This document shows positions 26,992 through 37,372 of a DNA stretch of 64,000 bases, in pieces (position 1 is the first letter of the stretch; the number at the start of each line of letters is the position of its first letter). Both the position numbers and the translations under genes were made by a program. The DNA is from Anagrus nilaparvatae. Taxonomy: Eukaryota; Arthropoda; Insecta; Hymenoptera; Mymaridae. The stretch lies in the NCBI GenBank assembly GCA_022575985.1, contig JAKSXM010000040.1, positions 15,642,001 to 15,706,000 on the forward strand. Direction: 5' to 3'. Under the pieces are notes generated by a model. That model did no database searches, had not been told where the DNA came from, and was given only the letters and a program-made list of their open reading frames with translations.

Positions 26992-27467
26992 TAGTATTTG
27001 ATCAGTAATATTTTTTATTGTGAAAACATTAAGCAAGATTAAAATGTTGCTTTTTTTTAAATAGATGTTATTATTGATGAGGATTATGCTCCTGAAATTA
27101 ATTCTATTTCAAATGAAAATTTGATTAATCATCAAGCAGAGCTCGAGCAGTTCAAATAACGCCCAATATCAACATTGGTAATATTAATAATCATTCATTG
27201 AATTTTCGATCGAGTACCATTCACTTAGTGCAGACAGTGAATGATCGTAATGAAAGTATTCCAAACAATTTCCATGCAGAACTGGGTCAAATTTTGGAGG
27301 AATTGACAAGTGATATCGGTAAATTAAATATCATTTTATTAACCATTACATTTAAACTTAGAATTGTAAATCTTTTGGAAAAATTGATGTATATTAAATT
27401 TTTTAAAATATTAAAACTTTCTGGAAAAAACACCCCAGTTTATTTTTAAATAACCGCATATGTATCA

Positions 27468-30130
27468 TAAGTATTAGAGAATTTTTCGCCCATTTTAATA
27501 AATAATAATTATTGATATGATTCTTTTGACCGAGAGGGCTATTAAATAAAAATATTCAAGTTCTTTTTTTATTCAGCGTAACGTTTCGTGTACGAACTGT
27601 ACACCTTTTCAAACTGAAAAAAATTTTTATTATGATGATATAATATTAAACAGTTATTTACATTATATTTTATAAAATATTTTTACATACCAACAATGTG
27701 TAATTATAATAAATTTTACTACATAATTACTTAAAATTAGTTAAATTATCTTTGGTAGAAAAGAACAACATTGTTCTTAGTCAAAAAACAGATATAGTAT
27801 ACTGCGTTTAGATAAACAAACACGGTATTGATAAACTCCGTGTTATACTACCATATGTATATATTTTATATGAGTGTAGTATATAGAAGCGTGTATGTAT
27901 AAACTCTAACTTATATGATAAATATAAGAGATGAAAAATTGTTAGAAAGTATGAAAAAAGAGAAAGAGATAAAAAGTATAGTTATAACTAAAAATTATTA
28001 GGGAATTTTCTAGTAACATAATTTATGAAATTTTTATATAGACTATTGAGAAACATGGTATCTTCTTTTTTATTAACTGTATAATTATTGGCTTGAATGT
28101 GTAACATCTCTGATATTTTTCTCTTAAATAAGTTAGGTTCATAATCCATAATAGAAACCTTATTAAATTCAAACCTATGATTGTTAACACAATGGTTAGA
28201 GACAGGTTTATCACGTTTCTTTTTTACATCCTTTTCATGTTCTTCTATTCTTTTATATAAGGCTCTTTTTGATTCACCGACATAACAAAATTTACATTTA
28301 TTGCAATTAAATTTATATACAGTATTTACATTTTCTAATTTATAAGTTTTATCTTTGCCTCTGATAATGAATTTACTTAATTTATTGGTAATGCCTGGTA
28401 TTGGTATTATGTTGTATTTTCTAATAACATTTTTTATATTGTTAAAAAGTACCGGGACAAAAGGTATTTTTACTTTTGGTATTCTATTATATATGTTTGT
28501 GATAATACTAATGATGTTATTATTGTCATTTTTATTATTATCTAAGAAATTAATGTGAAAACAAATGTCTTTAATTTCAAGATTACGTATAGAAGATATA
28601 GAAACTGAAGCTCTGTCTAAATTAGATTTTTCTCCAATTTTTTATTTACGCTATGTAGATGACATACTTACATGCATTCCTAAAAATAAAATAGATCAAA
28701 TGGTTGCGGTTTTTAACAATATAAACAACAATATTCAGTTTACTTATGAAATTGAAAAAAATAGTACAATAAATTTCTTAGATCTACTTTTAATCAACAA
28801 TAATGGTAGTGTTATTACTAATTGGTTTCAAAAACCATGTTTTTCTGGACGTCTATTAAATTACAATTCTACTCATCCTAATAGTCAAAAAATAGGCATC
28901 ATTTATAATCTAATTGATAGAGCTATAAAATTATCTGATAAAAAGTTTCATTCTGAAAATATTAAACTTTGTAAAAATTTATTATTGTTAAACAACTATC
29001 CTACTAATTTCATTAATAAATATATCAACAAAAGATTACATATTATCAATCAATTACATAATAATACTAATAATAATAATAATAATATAGATGATAATAA
29101 TAAAAATGACAATAATAACATCATTAGTATTATCACAAACATATATAATAGAATACCAAAAGTAAAAATACCTTTTGTCCCGGTACTTTTTAACAATATA
29201 AAAAATGTTATTAGAAAATACAACATAATACCAATACCAGGCATTACCAATAAATTAAGTAAATTCATTATCAGAGGCAAAGATAAAACTTATAAATTAG
29301 AAAATGTAAATACTGTATATAAATTTAATTGCAATAAATGTAAATTTTGTTATGTCGGTGAATCAAAAAGAGCCTTATATAAAAGAATAGAAGAACATGA
29401 AAAGGATGTAAAAAAGAAACGTGATAAACCTGTCTCTAACCATTGTGTTAACAATCATAGGTTTGAATTTAATAAGGTTTCTATTATGGATTATGAACCT
29501 AACTTATTTAAGAGAAAAATATCAGAGATGTTACACATTCAAGCCAATAATTATACAGTTAATAAAAAAGAAGATACCATGTTTCTCAATAGTCTATATA
29601 AAAATTTCATAAATTATGTTACTAGAAAATTCCCTAATAATTTTTAGTTATAACTATACTTTTTATCTCTTTCTCTTTTTTCATACTTTCTAACAATTTT
29701 TCATCTCTTATATTTATCATATAAGTTAGAGTTTATACATACACGCTTCTATATACTACACTCATATAAAATATATACATATGGTAGTATAACACGGAGT
29801 TTATCAATACCGTGTTTGTTTATCTAAACGCAGTATACTATATCTGTTTTTTGACTAAGAACAATGTTGTTCTTTTCTACCAAAGATAATTTAACTAATT
29901 TTAAGTAATTATGTAGTAAAATTTATTATAATTACACATTGTTGGTATGTAAAAATATTTTATAAAATATAATGTAAATAACTGTTTAATATTATATCAT
30001 CATAATAAAAATTTTTTTCAGTTTGAAAAGGTGTACAGTTCGTACACGAAACGTTACGCTGAATAAAAAAAGAACTTGAATATTTTTATTTAATAGCCCT
30101 CTCGGTCAAAAGAATCATATCAATAATTAT
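27468..30130 (+). mobile_element. Penelope-like element, 5'-truncated, with inverted arms
   Basis: The left arm (27505-28544) is the reverse complement of the right arm (29088-30130), each about 1.04 kb and almost identical. The right arm carries the 3' part of the element's ORF, so the left arm is an inverted partial copy of the GIY-YIG end. A 13-bp direct repeat, CGCATATGTATCA, flanks the whole at 27455-27467 and 30131-30143. On the left a 37-bp tail separates it from the arm. Inverted terminal copies, a short tail of this size and 5' truncation are all known for Penelope-like elements. It probably lies in an intron of a transposase-derived gene. Confidence 0.93.
28565..29647 (+). CDS. Penelope-like reverse transcriptase (C-terminal part) with GIY-YIG endonuclease
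   Basis: The 360-residue frame begins inside the RT palm, with the catalytic YVDD box at residues 30-33 (LRYVDDILTCIPKN). It continues through NFLDLLLINNNGSVITNWF, a conserved post-catalytic RT region. An Asn-rich linker at about 170-190 is followed by a cysteine-bearing endonuclease segment near residue 255 (VYKFNCNKCKFCYVGESKR) and then an ALYKRIEEHEKD helix. The spaced tyrosines, the G-x-S-K-R and the later R and E residues fit the GIY-YIG nuclease of canonical Penelope elements. Full-length family members are roughly 700-850 residues, so the RT fingers and N-terminal half are missing. The ATG used is simply the first internal one. The element uses RT for target-primed reverse transcription and the nuclease for target cleavage. 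This copy is truncated and probably inactive by itself. Confidence 0.93.
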   Translation: MSLISRLRIEDIETEALSKLDFSPIFYLRYVDDILTCIPKNKIDQMVAVFNNINNNIQFTYEIEKNSTINFLDLLLINNNGSVITNWFQKPCFSGRLLNYNSTHPNSQKIGIIYNLIDRAIKLSDKKFHSENIKLCKNLLLLNNYPTNFINKYINKRLHIINQLHNNTNNNNNNIDDNNKNDNNNIISIITNIYNRIPKVKIPFVPVLFNNIKNVIRKYNIIPIPGITNKLSKFIIRGKDKTYKLENVNTVYKFNCNKCKFCYVGESKRALYKRIEEHEKDVKKKRDKPVSNHCVNNHRFEFNKVSIMDYEPNLFKRKISEMLHIQANNYTVNKKEDTMFLNSLYKNFINYVTRKFPNNF

Positions 30131-30143
30131 CGCATATGTATCA

Positions 30144-31133
30144 ATTTTTTTATAAATTTTAATAATCTACTATTAACTTTTAAAATAATGACATTTTTTA
30201 TAATTTCATTAAAAAATTGTATTAATTTAAATTAAAATATTGCTTGCAAAAGCTATTTACTGAATTATCAAATATTAATATCATAATATTAATTTTTTAT
30301 AGTATGTATTTTTAAAAATACTAATATCTATTATTGATAATAAATTATTTTAATCTGGCCAACAAAGAGAACGGAGACTGTGAATAAAAAATTAATTAGA
30401 AGCTACTTGAGTTTCCCATGAGTTTTCAATAAAGCGATTAAGGGGCCAAAGGTCGCGTGTTGAACATAGGAAAACATAACAAATTTTTGCGCCATTGATT
30501 TTAAAAAAATTGTGGCAATTCGTATAATTGCGTTATTATACATATTTTTTAAATAATTAGCTTTAAATACTTTTTTTTTGCAAAAAATTTGTTGGCATTT
30601 GTGACGGCAATCAATTAATTTTGTTTTGTAACTAAAAATAATCATTCGCAACTAAAATAATAGTATTAATAATATTCATTTATTATTCATAACAGATTTT
30701 AGAAAAAATTTATAATCACCCAATGGCACAAATTTTCAGTTTTAAAATAAGCCTATCTATTATAATCTTGGATCTCTGGTTTTGTCGAACCAATGGCGCA
30801 AAAAAATTGGCATGATTCTGTATATTCAACAAGACTATTTATAAATACTATTATCAGAATTTTTTTCTAACAGCCTATTTTTTGCAAAGCATCTTTTTCT
30901 TTAATTTACAATTAAATCTTTTTTGTCATTCGTGTTTGCAAATTTTTTTTTTTTAAAGTGTTGCAAAATTAAAAATAAAAAATGCCAAATCTCAAAAACG
31001 GTTATTGGAAGTATCTTAAATATAAGACAATGTTTTAGTTAGGCTTATACATATATATGTTAAATACTTGCAAAACATGTTGTATTTTTAAGAAAATAAA
31101 AGTAAACAAATTAAATTATAACTGATTTAACAG
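30144..31133. other. Intron-like AT-rich stretch
   Basis: No gene supported. Short segments repeat the phrase ATGGCGCAAAAA near 30725 and 30792 and, inverted, near 30485. Confidence 0.35.
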
Positions 31134-32211
31134 ATTCAGATTCAGAAAATACCGGACATAACAGATCTAGTGCTAGTACCAGTAATACAGGAGCAGTTGA
31201 GGCAAGCGAGGAAGAAGTTCAAAGTAATAAATTTGTGAAGAATATTTATAATTGCAATAAAACAAACGATCTAAAATTTAATTAATTTTCATAAAATTTA
31301 TTTAGCAGATTCAGATGCAGAAAGTACCGAATTAAGTATATCTAGAACCAGGAATAGAGGAACAATTGAGCAAAGCGGGGTAGCAGTTGAAGGTATTAAA
31401 TTTGCAAAAATATTTATATTCTTAGGAAAATAAAATATTTAAAAATTAACTAACATTAATTAATTTTATTAAATTAATTTTTTTTGTAGATTTAGATTAA
31501 GGAAATGCTGAAACGATTAGACCTGGTATTCGTACCTATAGCAGACGAAGAGTAATCCAGGATAGTGAACGAGAAACCGAAGGTATTTAAATTTTCATTA
31601 TTTTAATAATTCTAAAACAAATAACTATAAAATAGGTATAAAATTCAAATTTTATTATTATTATTACTAATATTAATATCATCTTCCATAAGTTTCTAAT
31701 TTTATTAAATTATTAAAGGGATTTTTATTAACCAGTAATGGACTAGTCCACTTTTGAAAATAAATTTAAGATAAATGTAGAATAATTATATTGGTTTTAA
31801 ACACTTTCTCATTTCTAGTTGCTTTAATTTTTAATGAATTACGGCTTTAAATATTAAAAATAAAAATATTATATCCTTTAAAATCTTGAAAGTAAATGGT
31901 TAAAATAATTTAAAAAGGGCGAGTAACCCCTTTTTACTAAAAAGTGTATCAGGAATATTAACGTAAATAATTAAAACAATTTTAAACAAGTAATTTAAAA
32001 ATTTTTAAACAGGTGTAACCGAAGCCACTGCTAGAAGACCTAGTGTTATATCCGTAAATGGTAAAATACAATTAATCAAAAATATTTTTAAAATTATAGT
32101 TGTTTAAAAAAAAAATAATTTTATTATTTATAGATGATTCGGAAAATGAGAATGATCTGGAAGAGTTACGGTCAACTAGGAGTAGAATACTTAATTTTAG
32201 CAACACCGCAG
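31134..32211 (+). CDS. Five short symmetrical phase-1 exons, Ser/Asp/Arg-rich
   Basis: Segments at 31134-31223, 31309-31392, 31490-31582, 32013-32060 and 32134-32211 (90, 84, 93, 48 and 78 bp) each lie between an AG acceptor and a GTAATA/GTATT/GTAAA donor. Each is a multiple of three and starts and ends in phase 1. They encode related acidic and Arg/Ser-rich peptides such as SDSENTGHNRSSAS, SDAESTELSISRTRNRG and DDSENENDLEELRSTRSR. The first two and the last begin alike, suggesting exon duplication. The third has an in-frame TAA at 31498, so the gene is either decaying or that exon is skipped. Phase and spacing fit a continuation of the broken transposase-like gene ending at 27318. The function is unknown and the segments look disordered. 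Confidence 0.6.
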
Positions 32212-32706
32212 GTAAAATAAGCCAATTAATAATTTATAACAATTATTTAATGAGTAGATTTTGTTAGTACAATTATAGGCTTCAAATCCCATTTACTCCC
32301 AACTCCCGCCTTCCTAATTTCTTATTTTTCTCCATTAAAACAAGGTCGTTAAAATTTTTAGTTTCCTTCTCCTCGTTTTTAAGTTTAATCAAGTACGCCT
32401 CCTTATAAAATTTGCGAAACTTTGCTATGTTAAATGTCCATGCGCAAAAATTGTAAAATTTTTGTAGAATAAAATATTATATTACATACCTTTCTACAAT
32501 AATTCAACAAGAAACTTTATTTAATGTAATTTTCAAATTTCAATTTTTTTTTTACTTTATGCAATATTGAGCAAAAATGCTATTTTAATACATAGATATA
32601 TTCAAAAGCATTGATTTATCGTGTATTTAAAGGGTTTATGAAGGGCTAGTTCTGAATCAGTAGAAGTTATTGCAAAAACATTGATAAAAGTTCTAACTTT
32701 GGCAAG
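32212..32706. other. No supported gene
   Basis: AT-rich DNA between the last short exon and the left end of the PIF/Harbinger-like element. Confidence 0.4.
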
Positions 32707-33595
32707 GGGGGTTATTCTCTGAAGTAAAAATTTTTCTTCCTCTTCCTCTTACACTTTTTTGTCGGTAAAACAGTTGGTAAAATCGATAAAACAATGAAAA
32801 AAAGCTAAAAAAAAAAAAAATTAATTTTAATTAATTATTGTGGATTATTAGGAGAAAATTATGAATAAAATTGTAATAACTAATAAAATTAGTTTTTTAA
32901 ACATTTTTTTACGTCAAAAAAAAAGATAAAAGTTACCAGGTAGCGATTTACTGTTTTGTAAGTGATGAATGAAAATCAGGTACTTATTGTAATTTATTTC
33001 TATTTAAACAATTTTTTTGACAAATATTTTTTGTATTAAAAAAGCACATAATTTTTGCAGCCTGAAATGCATTTGATGATTAAGCCTTCATGCATTGCGA
33101 AGCTGCTCATTAACTTGAATTCAAAAGGTTTTACAATCAAAAGTACGTTTAATGTTTTCAGCTAATTTTAAAACTAAATTTCATTCCTAAGTTTTCCTAT
33201 TTTATTCTTCGTGGATGGAAACTGTCAGAATGTATGATCATAGATATTCTAAATATCAAGATCGAGCTATGTCTCTTACAGGAAGACTATATCTCTTACG
33301 GAATGAATGCTTTTAGTTTTTTGGGAACCTGTAGGTAAACCAATGTTGGAGGGTGAAAGTCGTTCTCCTTCTTGTCCATTTTTAAAAAGAGAATATATGT
33401 GCATATGTTATTGGACTGAAAACTAAGAGTTTGCAAGCTTGGATAAAAGCATGCTGTAAACATATTTGTCAAATTTGGTCATTCATTTACATTTAAAAAG
33501 TTATAAAAAAAAAAACATTTCAGTTTAATTAATCAGGAAATATGTCTTTGGGTTGGTGTATATAAGATGTAGAAGTGAGTGGCTAGTTAGTGGTA
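32707..33595 (+). repeat. Left terminal inverted repeat, about 0.9 kb
   Basis: Matches the reverse complement of about 59874-60793 along nearly its whole length with small indels and substitutions. Shared landmarks include TCTTCCTCTTCCTCTTACAC at the outer end, GAAATGCATTTGATGATTAA in the middle and TGGTAGT at the inner end. Confidence 0.88.
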
Positions 33596-33695
33596 GTCTT
33601 GTCTTGTCTATGCATGTCTGCAAATAATAATTTGAGTCGAAAAAGTATTAGCCTTGCATAAAAGAACCATAAAATAACTTTTAAGAATAATTTAC

Positions 33696-34441
33696 CAATT
33701 GACAATTGATTCCGTGGAACCCTTTATAGTTATAAAAAGTTTCTTCATTTTGAGATGGTCTGATTGTTCTTACCATAGATCCATCAACAACGCCTATCAC
33801 TCCTGGGAATCCCAAGATATTTCTAAATCTAAAAATTATTATGAAATTTCTTGTTAATTAAAAATAAAGTCTAATTGGAGATTAAACAAATAATTAACTC
33901 TCTTTCAGTAGCAATCCTCCTGTGTCTATTATCTGGGAATCTGATAAATAGATCTGAAATGCTAATCAAAGCATTGCAAATCGTTGTAATTATTCGGCTG
34001 ACCTCAGGTTGACTAACCTGATGAGGTTGCAACAATCCAATTGGAAACTGATACGATCCGCTAGCAAAAAAATGTAGTGCTATCAACATTTTTATATGAG
34101 CAGGAACACCTCCATTTCGTTTAACTACTATTCTATGCCTTATAATAATAAATAAATTTAATACTTCCGCAGGAGTCAATCTAAAAATAATCTTTCTTTA
34201 GAAATTATTAAATTTAAATTTATTTTTATGTTTTCTGTATTTGATTTTAACATTGATGATTAGTGAAAACTTGAATGCATTTTACAAAAATTTCGAAGAA
34301 AATACTAATAGTACTTTTACTATACAGTGTATATTTAAGTCTTCGTGCCTACCTGTAAAGTTTTTTAAAAGTATGTGGATTATGAAACAAAATTTCAAAA
34401 TCCCTAATTTCTGCGGGAATTCGCCTTTCTTCTCCAGCCAT
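33696..34441 (-). pseudogene. HARBI1-like transposase, N-terminal part to first catalytic Asp
   Basis: Three minus-strand exons join in phase: 34441-34353 (ATG; MAGEERRIPAEIRDFEILF), 34180-33899 and 33829-33696. Exon 2 has LTPAEVLNLFIIIRHRI, then ALHFFASGSYQFPIG and QVSQPEVSRIITTICNAL, the classic helix-turn-helix-like N-terminal region of PIF/Harbinger transposases. Exon 3 reads LGFPGVIGVVDGSMVRTIRP and NYKGFHGINCQL, containing the first catalytic aspartate in VVDG. The second and third acidic residues of the DDE triad should follow, but the sequence runs into the terminal repeat within 100 bp, so about half the protein is deleted. The donor of exon 2 (GTTAAT) is weak. Family members are about 350-400 residues and this encodes about 168. 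The role would be nuclear cut-and-paste transposition, but this copy cannot be catalytic. Confidence 0.88.
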
Positions 34442-36088
34442 TATATTCTATTCACATATGTATATTATATAAAAATAGGTATTTATATAGCAGAATATAT
34501 TAAAATTTGAAAAAATAAATTATTATTTATTAATTCTAAATCAATTTAAAGTAAAACTAAATCTTTAATATTTTTTTTATTATTCAGTTTTTGTGTAAAA
34601 AAATTTTTTTGTATTTGCATAAACCGCGTGTATTTGTTTACAAGACCTCGAGTTACAAACAGTACATGAAAGATGCCGGTGTGACCTTCAAAACAAAACA
34701 TAATAAGTTGCAACAAATGAACGAAGTGTCAACAAATTTTCCCTTTTTCTTCTTTTTTATGTGTAAATTTAATTTATTTTACTTTTGTATAAAAAAATTT
34801 GTGTATTCTTCATAAAAATTAATTTAGTTTAGTTAATAAAAATGGAAAACAATCGTGATATTAGGTACCTGATAATTAAGTTATTAAAATTTTAATAAGT
34901 GTAAGAAAATTTACGTTCAATTTAAATTTTTATAAATTTTAGCTTCGCATCTTTGAACTCTCGGATTACAGGTCCACAAAAAGATAAATTGATTGTATTT
35001 TTTGAAAACAATCTAGACTTTTTATTAGATAAGAATAAGTATGAATATAAAGATGGGTCTCTAAAATGGATAAAATTACTTAGCGAGCTTAATGCTTTAG
35101 AACCTGTAACTTCACATCATAAATCAGCACACAGGTGGATGACTGTAAATTGATTAAATTCTATACTATAAAATATACTTATAAAATATATTTTTAAAAA
35201 TATTTTATTATTTTTAGACTTGGAGATGAATGTACAGGAGAGTTCAAAGAATGATAGAAAAAAATGAAGATTTCAAGTACATGTCTGACATTAAAATTAA
35301 AAATTTGATCATTACAGTTAACATAATGAGAAAAAATGGCCAAAAATCAATAGAAGAAGATGACCTTCTTTCACGTGATTCGTTTCAAGGTACAAAATTA
35401 TGTTAACAATTTTCATTTTAAAACTTTTATTTGATTTCTAAAATTTTTTTTAAAACTTAGGTGTCGACAAAGAAATAGACATTTTTGAAGGCGAAGAGTT
35501 GGAGAGTGATGACAATTTTATCATGAAAAATGATAAGGAATTCAATCAAGCAAATGTAACATCGTATGATTCAATTGAATCAAATTTAAATTCTACGCAA
35601 ATAGGAATTAATAATCTAATGCTTCAGACCCAGCCAAAATTACCATTTAAATGTAATTTACAATTTTTTTTTTAATGAAGAGCATGTAAATTTATTAGCT
35701 TTTGTTAAATTTTTACCATTTGATTTTATCAATAGAATTTGAATAATTGAATATATTTTCTTTGATTTAGCATTAGATCAGAATGATTCACTGCAAGATC
35801 TTCCTCTGTATACATTTTCGCTTGATAAATCACTGCCTCCATTGAAAAAATCAGTCACAAAAAATTCAAGTAAGACATAAATATTACATTTTTAATAAAT
35901 TAAGAAGTATATTTTGCTAAATTTTATCAATTTTTCTATAAAGCAAAAAATGAAAATTTGTCATCGCAAAAAATATATAAAGATGCCAAACTTATTCCGT
36001 ATACCCCATCATCAAAAGTTATAAAGACTCAGTCATTGAAATTAATTAAACGTATGTTATAAATAGTATTATTATTATATAGATATAT

Positions 36089-36711
36089 GTATGTATGTGT
36101 TTATGCTTAACCTCTTTGAACCTTACGTTATATCGGAGGTCACCAACAATTTGCACAAGCGGTCCAAACCGCATTTTTTGCTTTTATTTCCTCGAAAGTC
36201 GATATATATATTGAGATATATACCGTTTTTTCCTTTAATGGAAATAATTTTTGGTTTGAAGACGTATGTGGATAAATTGTTAGTGAAACTGTAGGATTAG
36301 AAGGAAAATATAGGATTGGCGGAACTTTAACAACCGTTTCTCAAACTCAATTATCTTTAACCTCCTTAGGATTTGGGAAGGCCAATTGCGGTCCAAGGTC
36401 TGACTTTTTTATAGGAGCCATGCTGACAATTCCGTCTTTAAAGCGCGGAGTTGTCTTTCTATGACTCTACGCTTTAAAAGACGCCCTCTATGCATGACAT
36501 ACGGAGACAGTAAATAGCACTTTCTATTTCATCTGTCTCCTGCGGACCAGCAGCCAGCTCTACTCTCCCTTCTTATAATAAATATTTAATTTTTATTAAA
36601 TATTTATTTAGAAATAAAAGTATCATTGCTACACATCGGCGGCGAACCCACTTCATAATATAATTCTATATTACAAAGCAAGAACGTTACCTCTGCGCTA
36701 CCGAGCCCGGT
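36089..36711 (-). mobile_element. tRNA-derived SINE in an intron
   Basis: A 17-bp direct repeat, TTATTATATAGATATAT, flanks 623 bp (36072-36088 and 36712-36728). On the minus strand the insert begins ACCGGGCTCGGTAGCGCAG. TAGCGCAGAGGTAACG fits a polymerase III A box, and GGTTCGCCGCC about 50 nt downstream fits a B box with one mismatch. The 3' end is an ACATACATACATA-type simple-repeat tail. Long target duplication, tRNA-like head and simple tail together define a SINE. The body contains a GC-richer region at 36470-36560 and two copies of GCGGTCCAA. It sits in intron 6 of the zeste-like gene. Confidence 0.82.
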
Positions 36712-37171
36712 TTATTATATAGATATATTTACTTGTTAATTAACAGTTTTACACATGTTTTTTTTAATTTTTTTAATAGCGGCTCAGGTAAAGGTTCCTG
36801 CCCAATCAGTGGTACCTAATGTTATTCGTGTGCCTGTTTTACTTCCAAAAACAGAGTTAACTCCTACAACTACAAGTATAAAATGCAATAATAAAATATA
36901 AATTTTTTTATATTGCCTAAATTTTTATTTACATTAACACAGCATATAAGAAAATAAAAATTTTTGAAATATTTTTCAGGTTGTAACTCTACAACTAATT
37001 ATAATAAGATCAAAAACACCGTTTTACCTTGTAAAAAAATTGATGATAGTTCAACATCATTATCTACTCCTTTATCATTGGTAAACAAAGAACAGGTATC
37101 CTCTATAATTCATCGTAAGTTATAATTAAGTTGTTTTTTTGAGAATTAAAAGAAAAATTTTTTTCTTGTTA

Positions 37172-37372
37172 GTGTCCAGAAAGTGTGTGTTTTCTGGCCG
37201 CTGCGCTATTCGAAAAAACGCATTTTCTCGACACTGAGCAAGAAAAATTATGTTTTGTCCTTGGCCACAAAAAAAGGATGCCCCAAATCGCAGTTAACCA
37301 TCCTCGGCTTCGCCTCGGACGGTAAATTCCGTGCTATTTGGACCATTCTTTACTTTTGTGGCCATGGGTAAA
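37172..37372. mobile_element. Small repeat insertion in intron 8
   Basis: A GC-richer block of about 200 bp with GTCCAGAAAGTG and TTGGCCACAAAAAAAGGATG motifs, closing with TTTTGTGGCCATGG, is partly self-complementary. It resembles, in the opposite orientation, sequence around 61900-61960 (CAAATCGCAGTT and GGTAA...CGTG shared), so two copies of one family are present. Confidence 0.5.

Larger units (their letters stand above)
24479..27318 (+). pseudogene. Broken MULE-transposase-like gene, several exons
   Basis: Exon 24479-24800 (AG acceptor, GTAAAA donor, phase 1) contains RPIATNNICEQINRETLRKL and GKHTELWIMLG. This matches the C-terminal pattern of MULE/FLYWCH-associated transposases, in which a TNN-x-E motif is followed by a helix and an H-x-x-x-W segment. 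Exon 24983-25056 follows in phase, encoding FRSYDVEHERALNGLTGGA and ending at GTAAGT. Further coding-like blocks lie at about 26125-26185 (MRAVIGQVWNRQTR) and 27065-27318 (VIIDEDYAPEINSISNENL, then a second frame with SSTIHLVQTVNDRNESIPNN). The last block changes frame near 27155 and ends with a phase-1 donor at 27318. No DDE catalytic core is visible, so this is a fragment or a domesticated tail. The joins between exons 2, 3 and 4 are uncertain. A foldback element at 25201 and a Penelope-like element at 27468 lie in its introns. Confidence 0.6.

Noticed and set aside
28023..28558. Open frames on both strands in the left arm of the Penelope-like element.
   Set aside because: They are inverted copies or shadows of the GIY-YIG end of the ORF at 28565-29647.
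34241..34510. An 89-codon plus-strand frame.
   Set aside because: It is antisense to exon 1 and intron 1 of the HARBI1-like transposase.
36635..36711. A possible true tRNA gene.
   Set aside because: A and B boxes are present, but there is no matching acceptor stem at the far end. The segment is the head of a 623-bp insertion with a target duplication, so it is a SINE.
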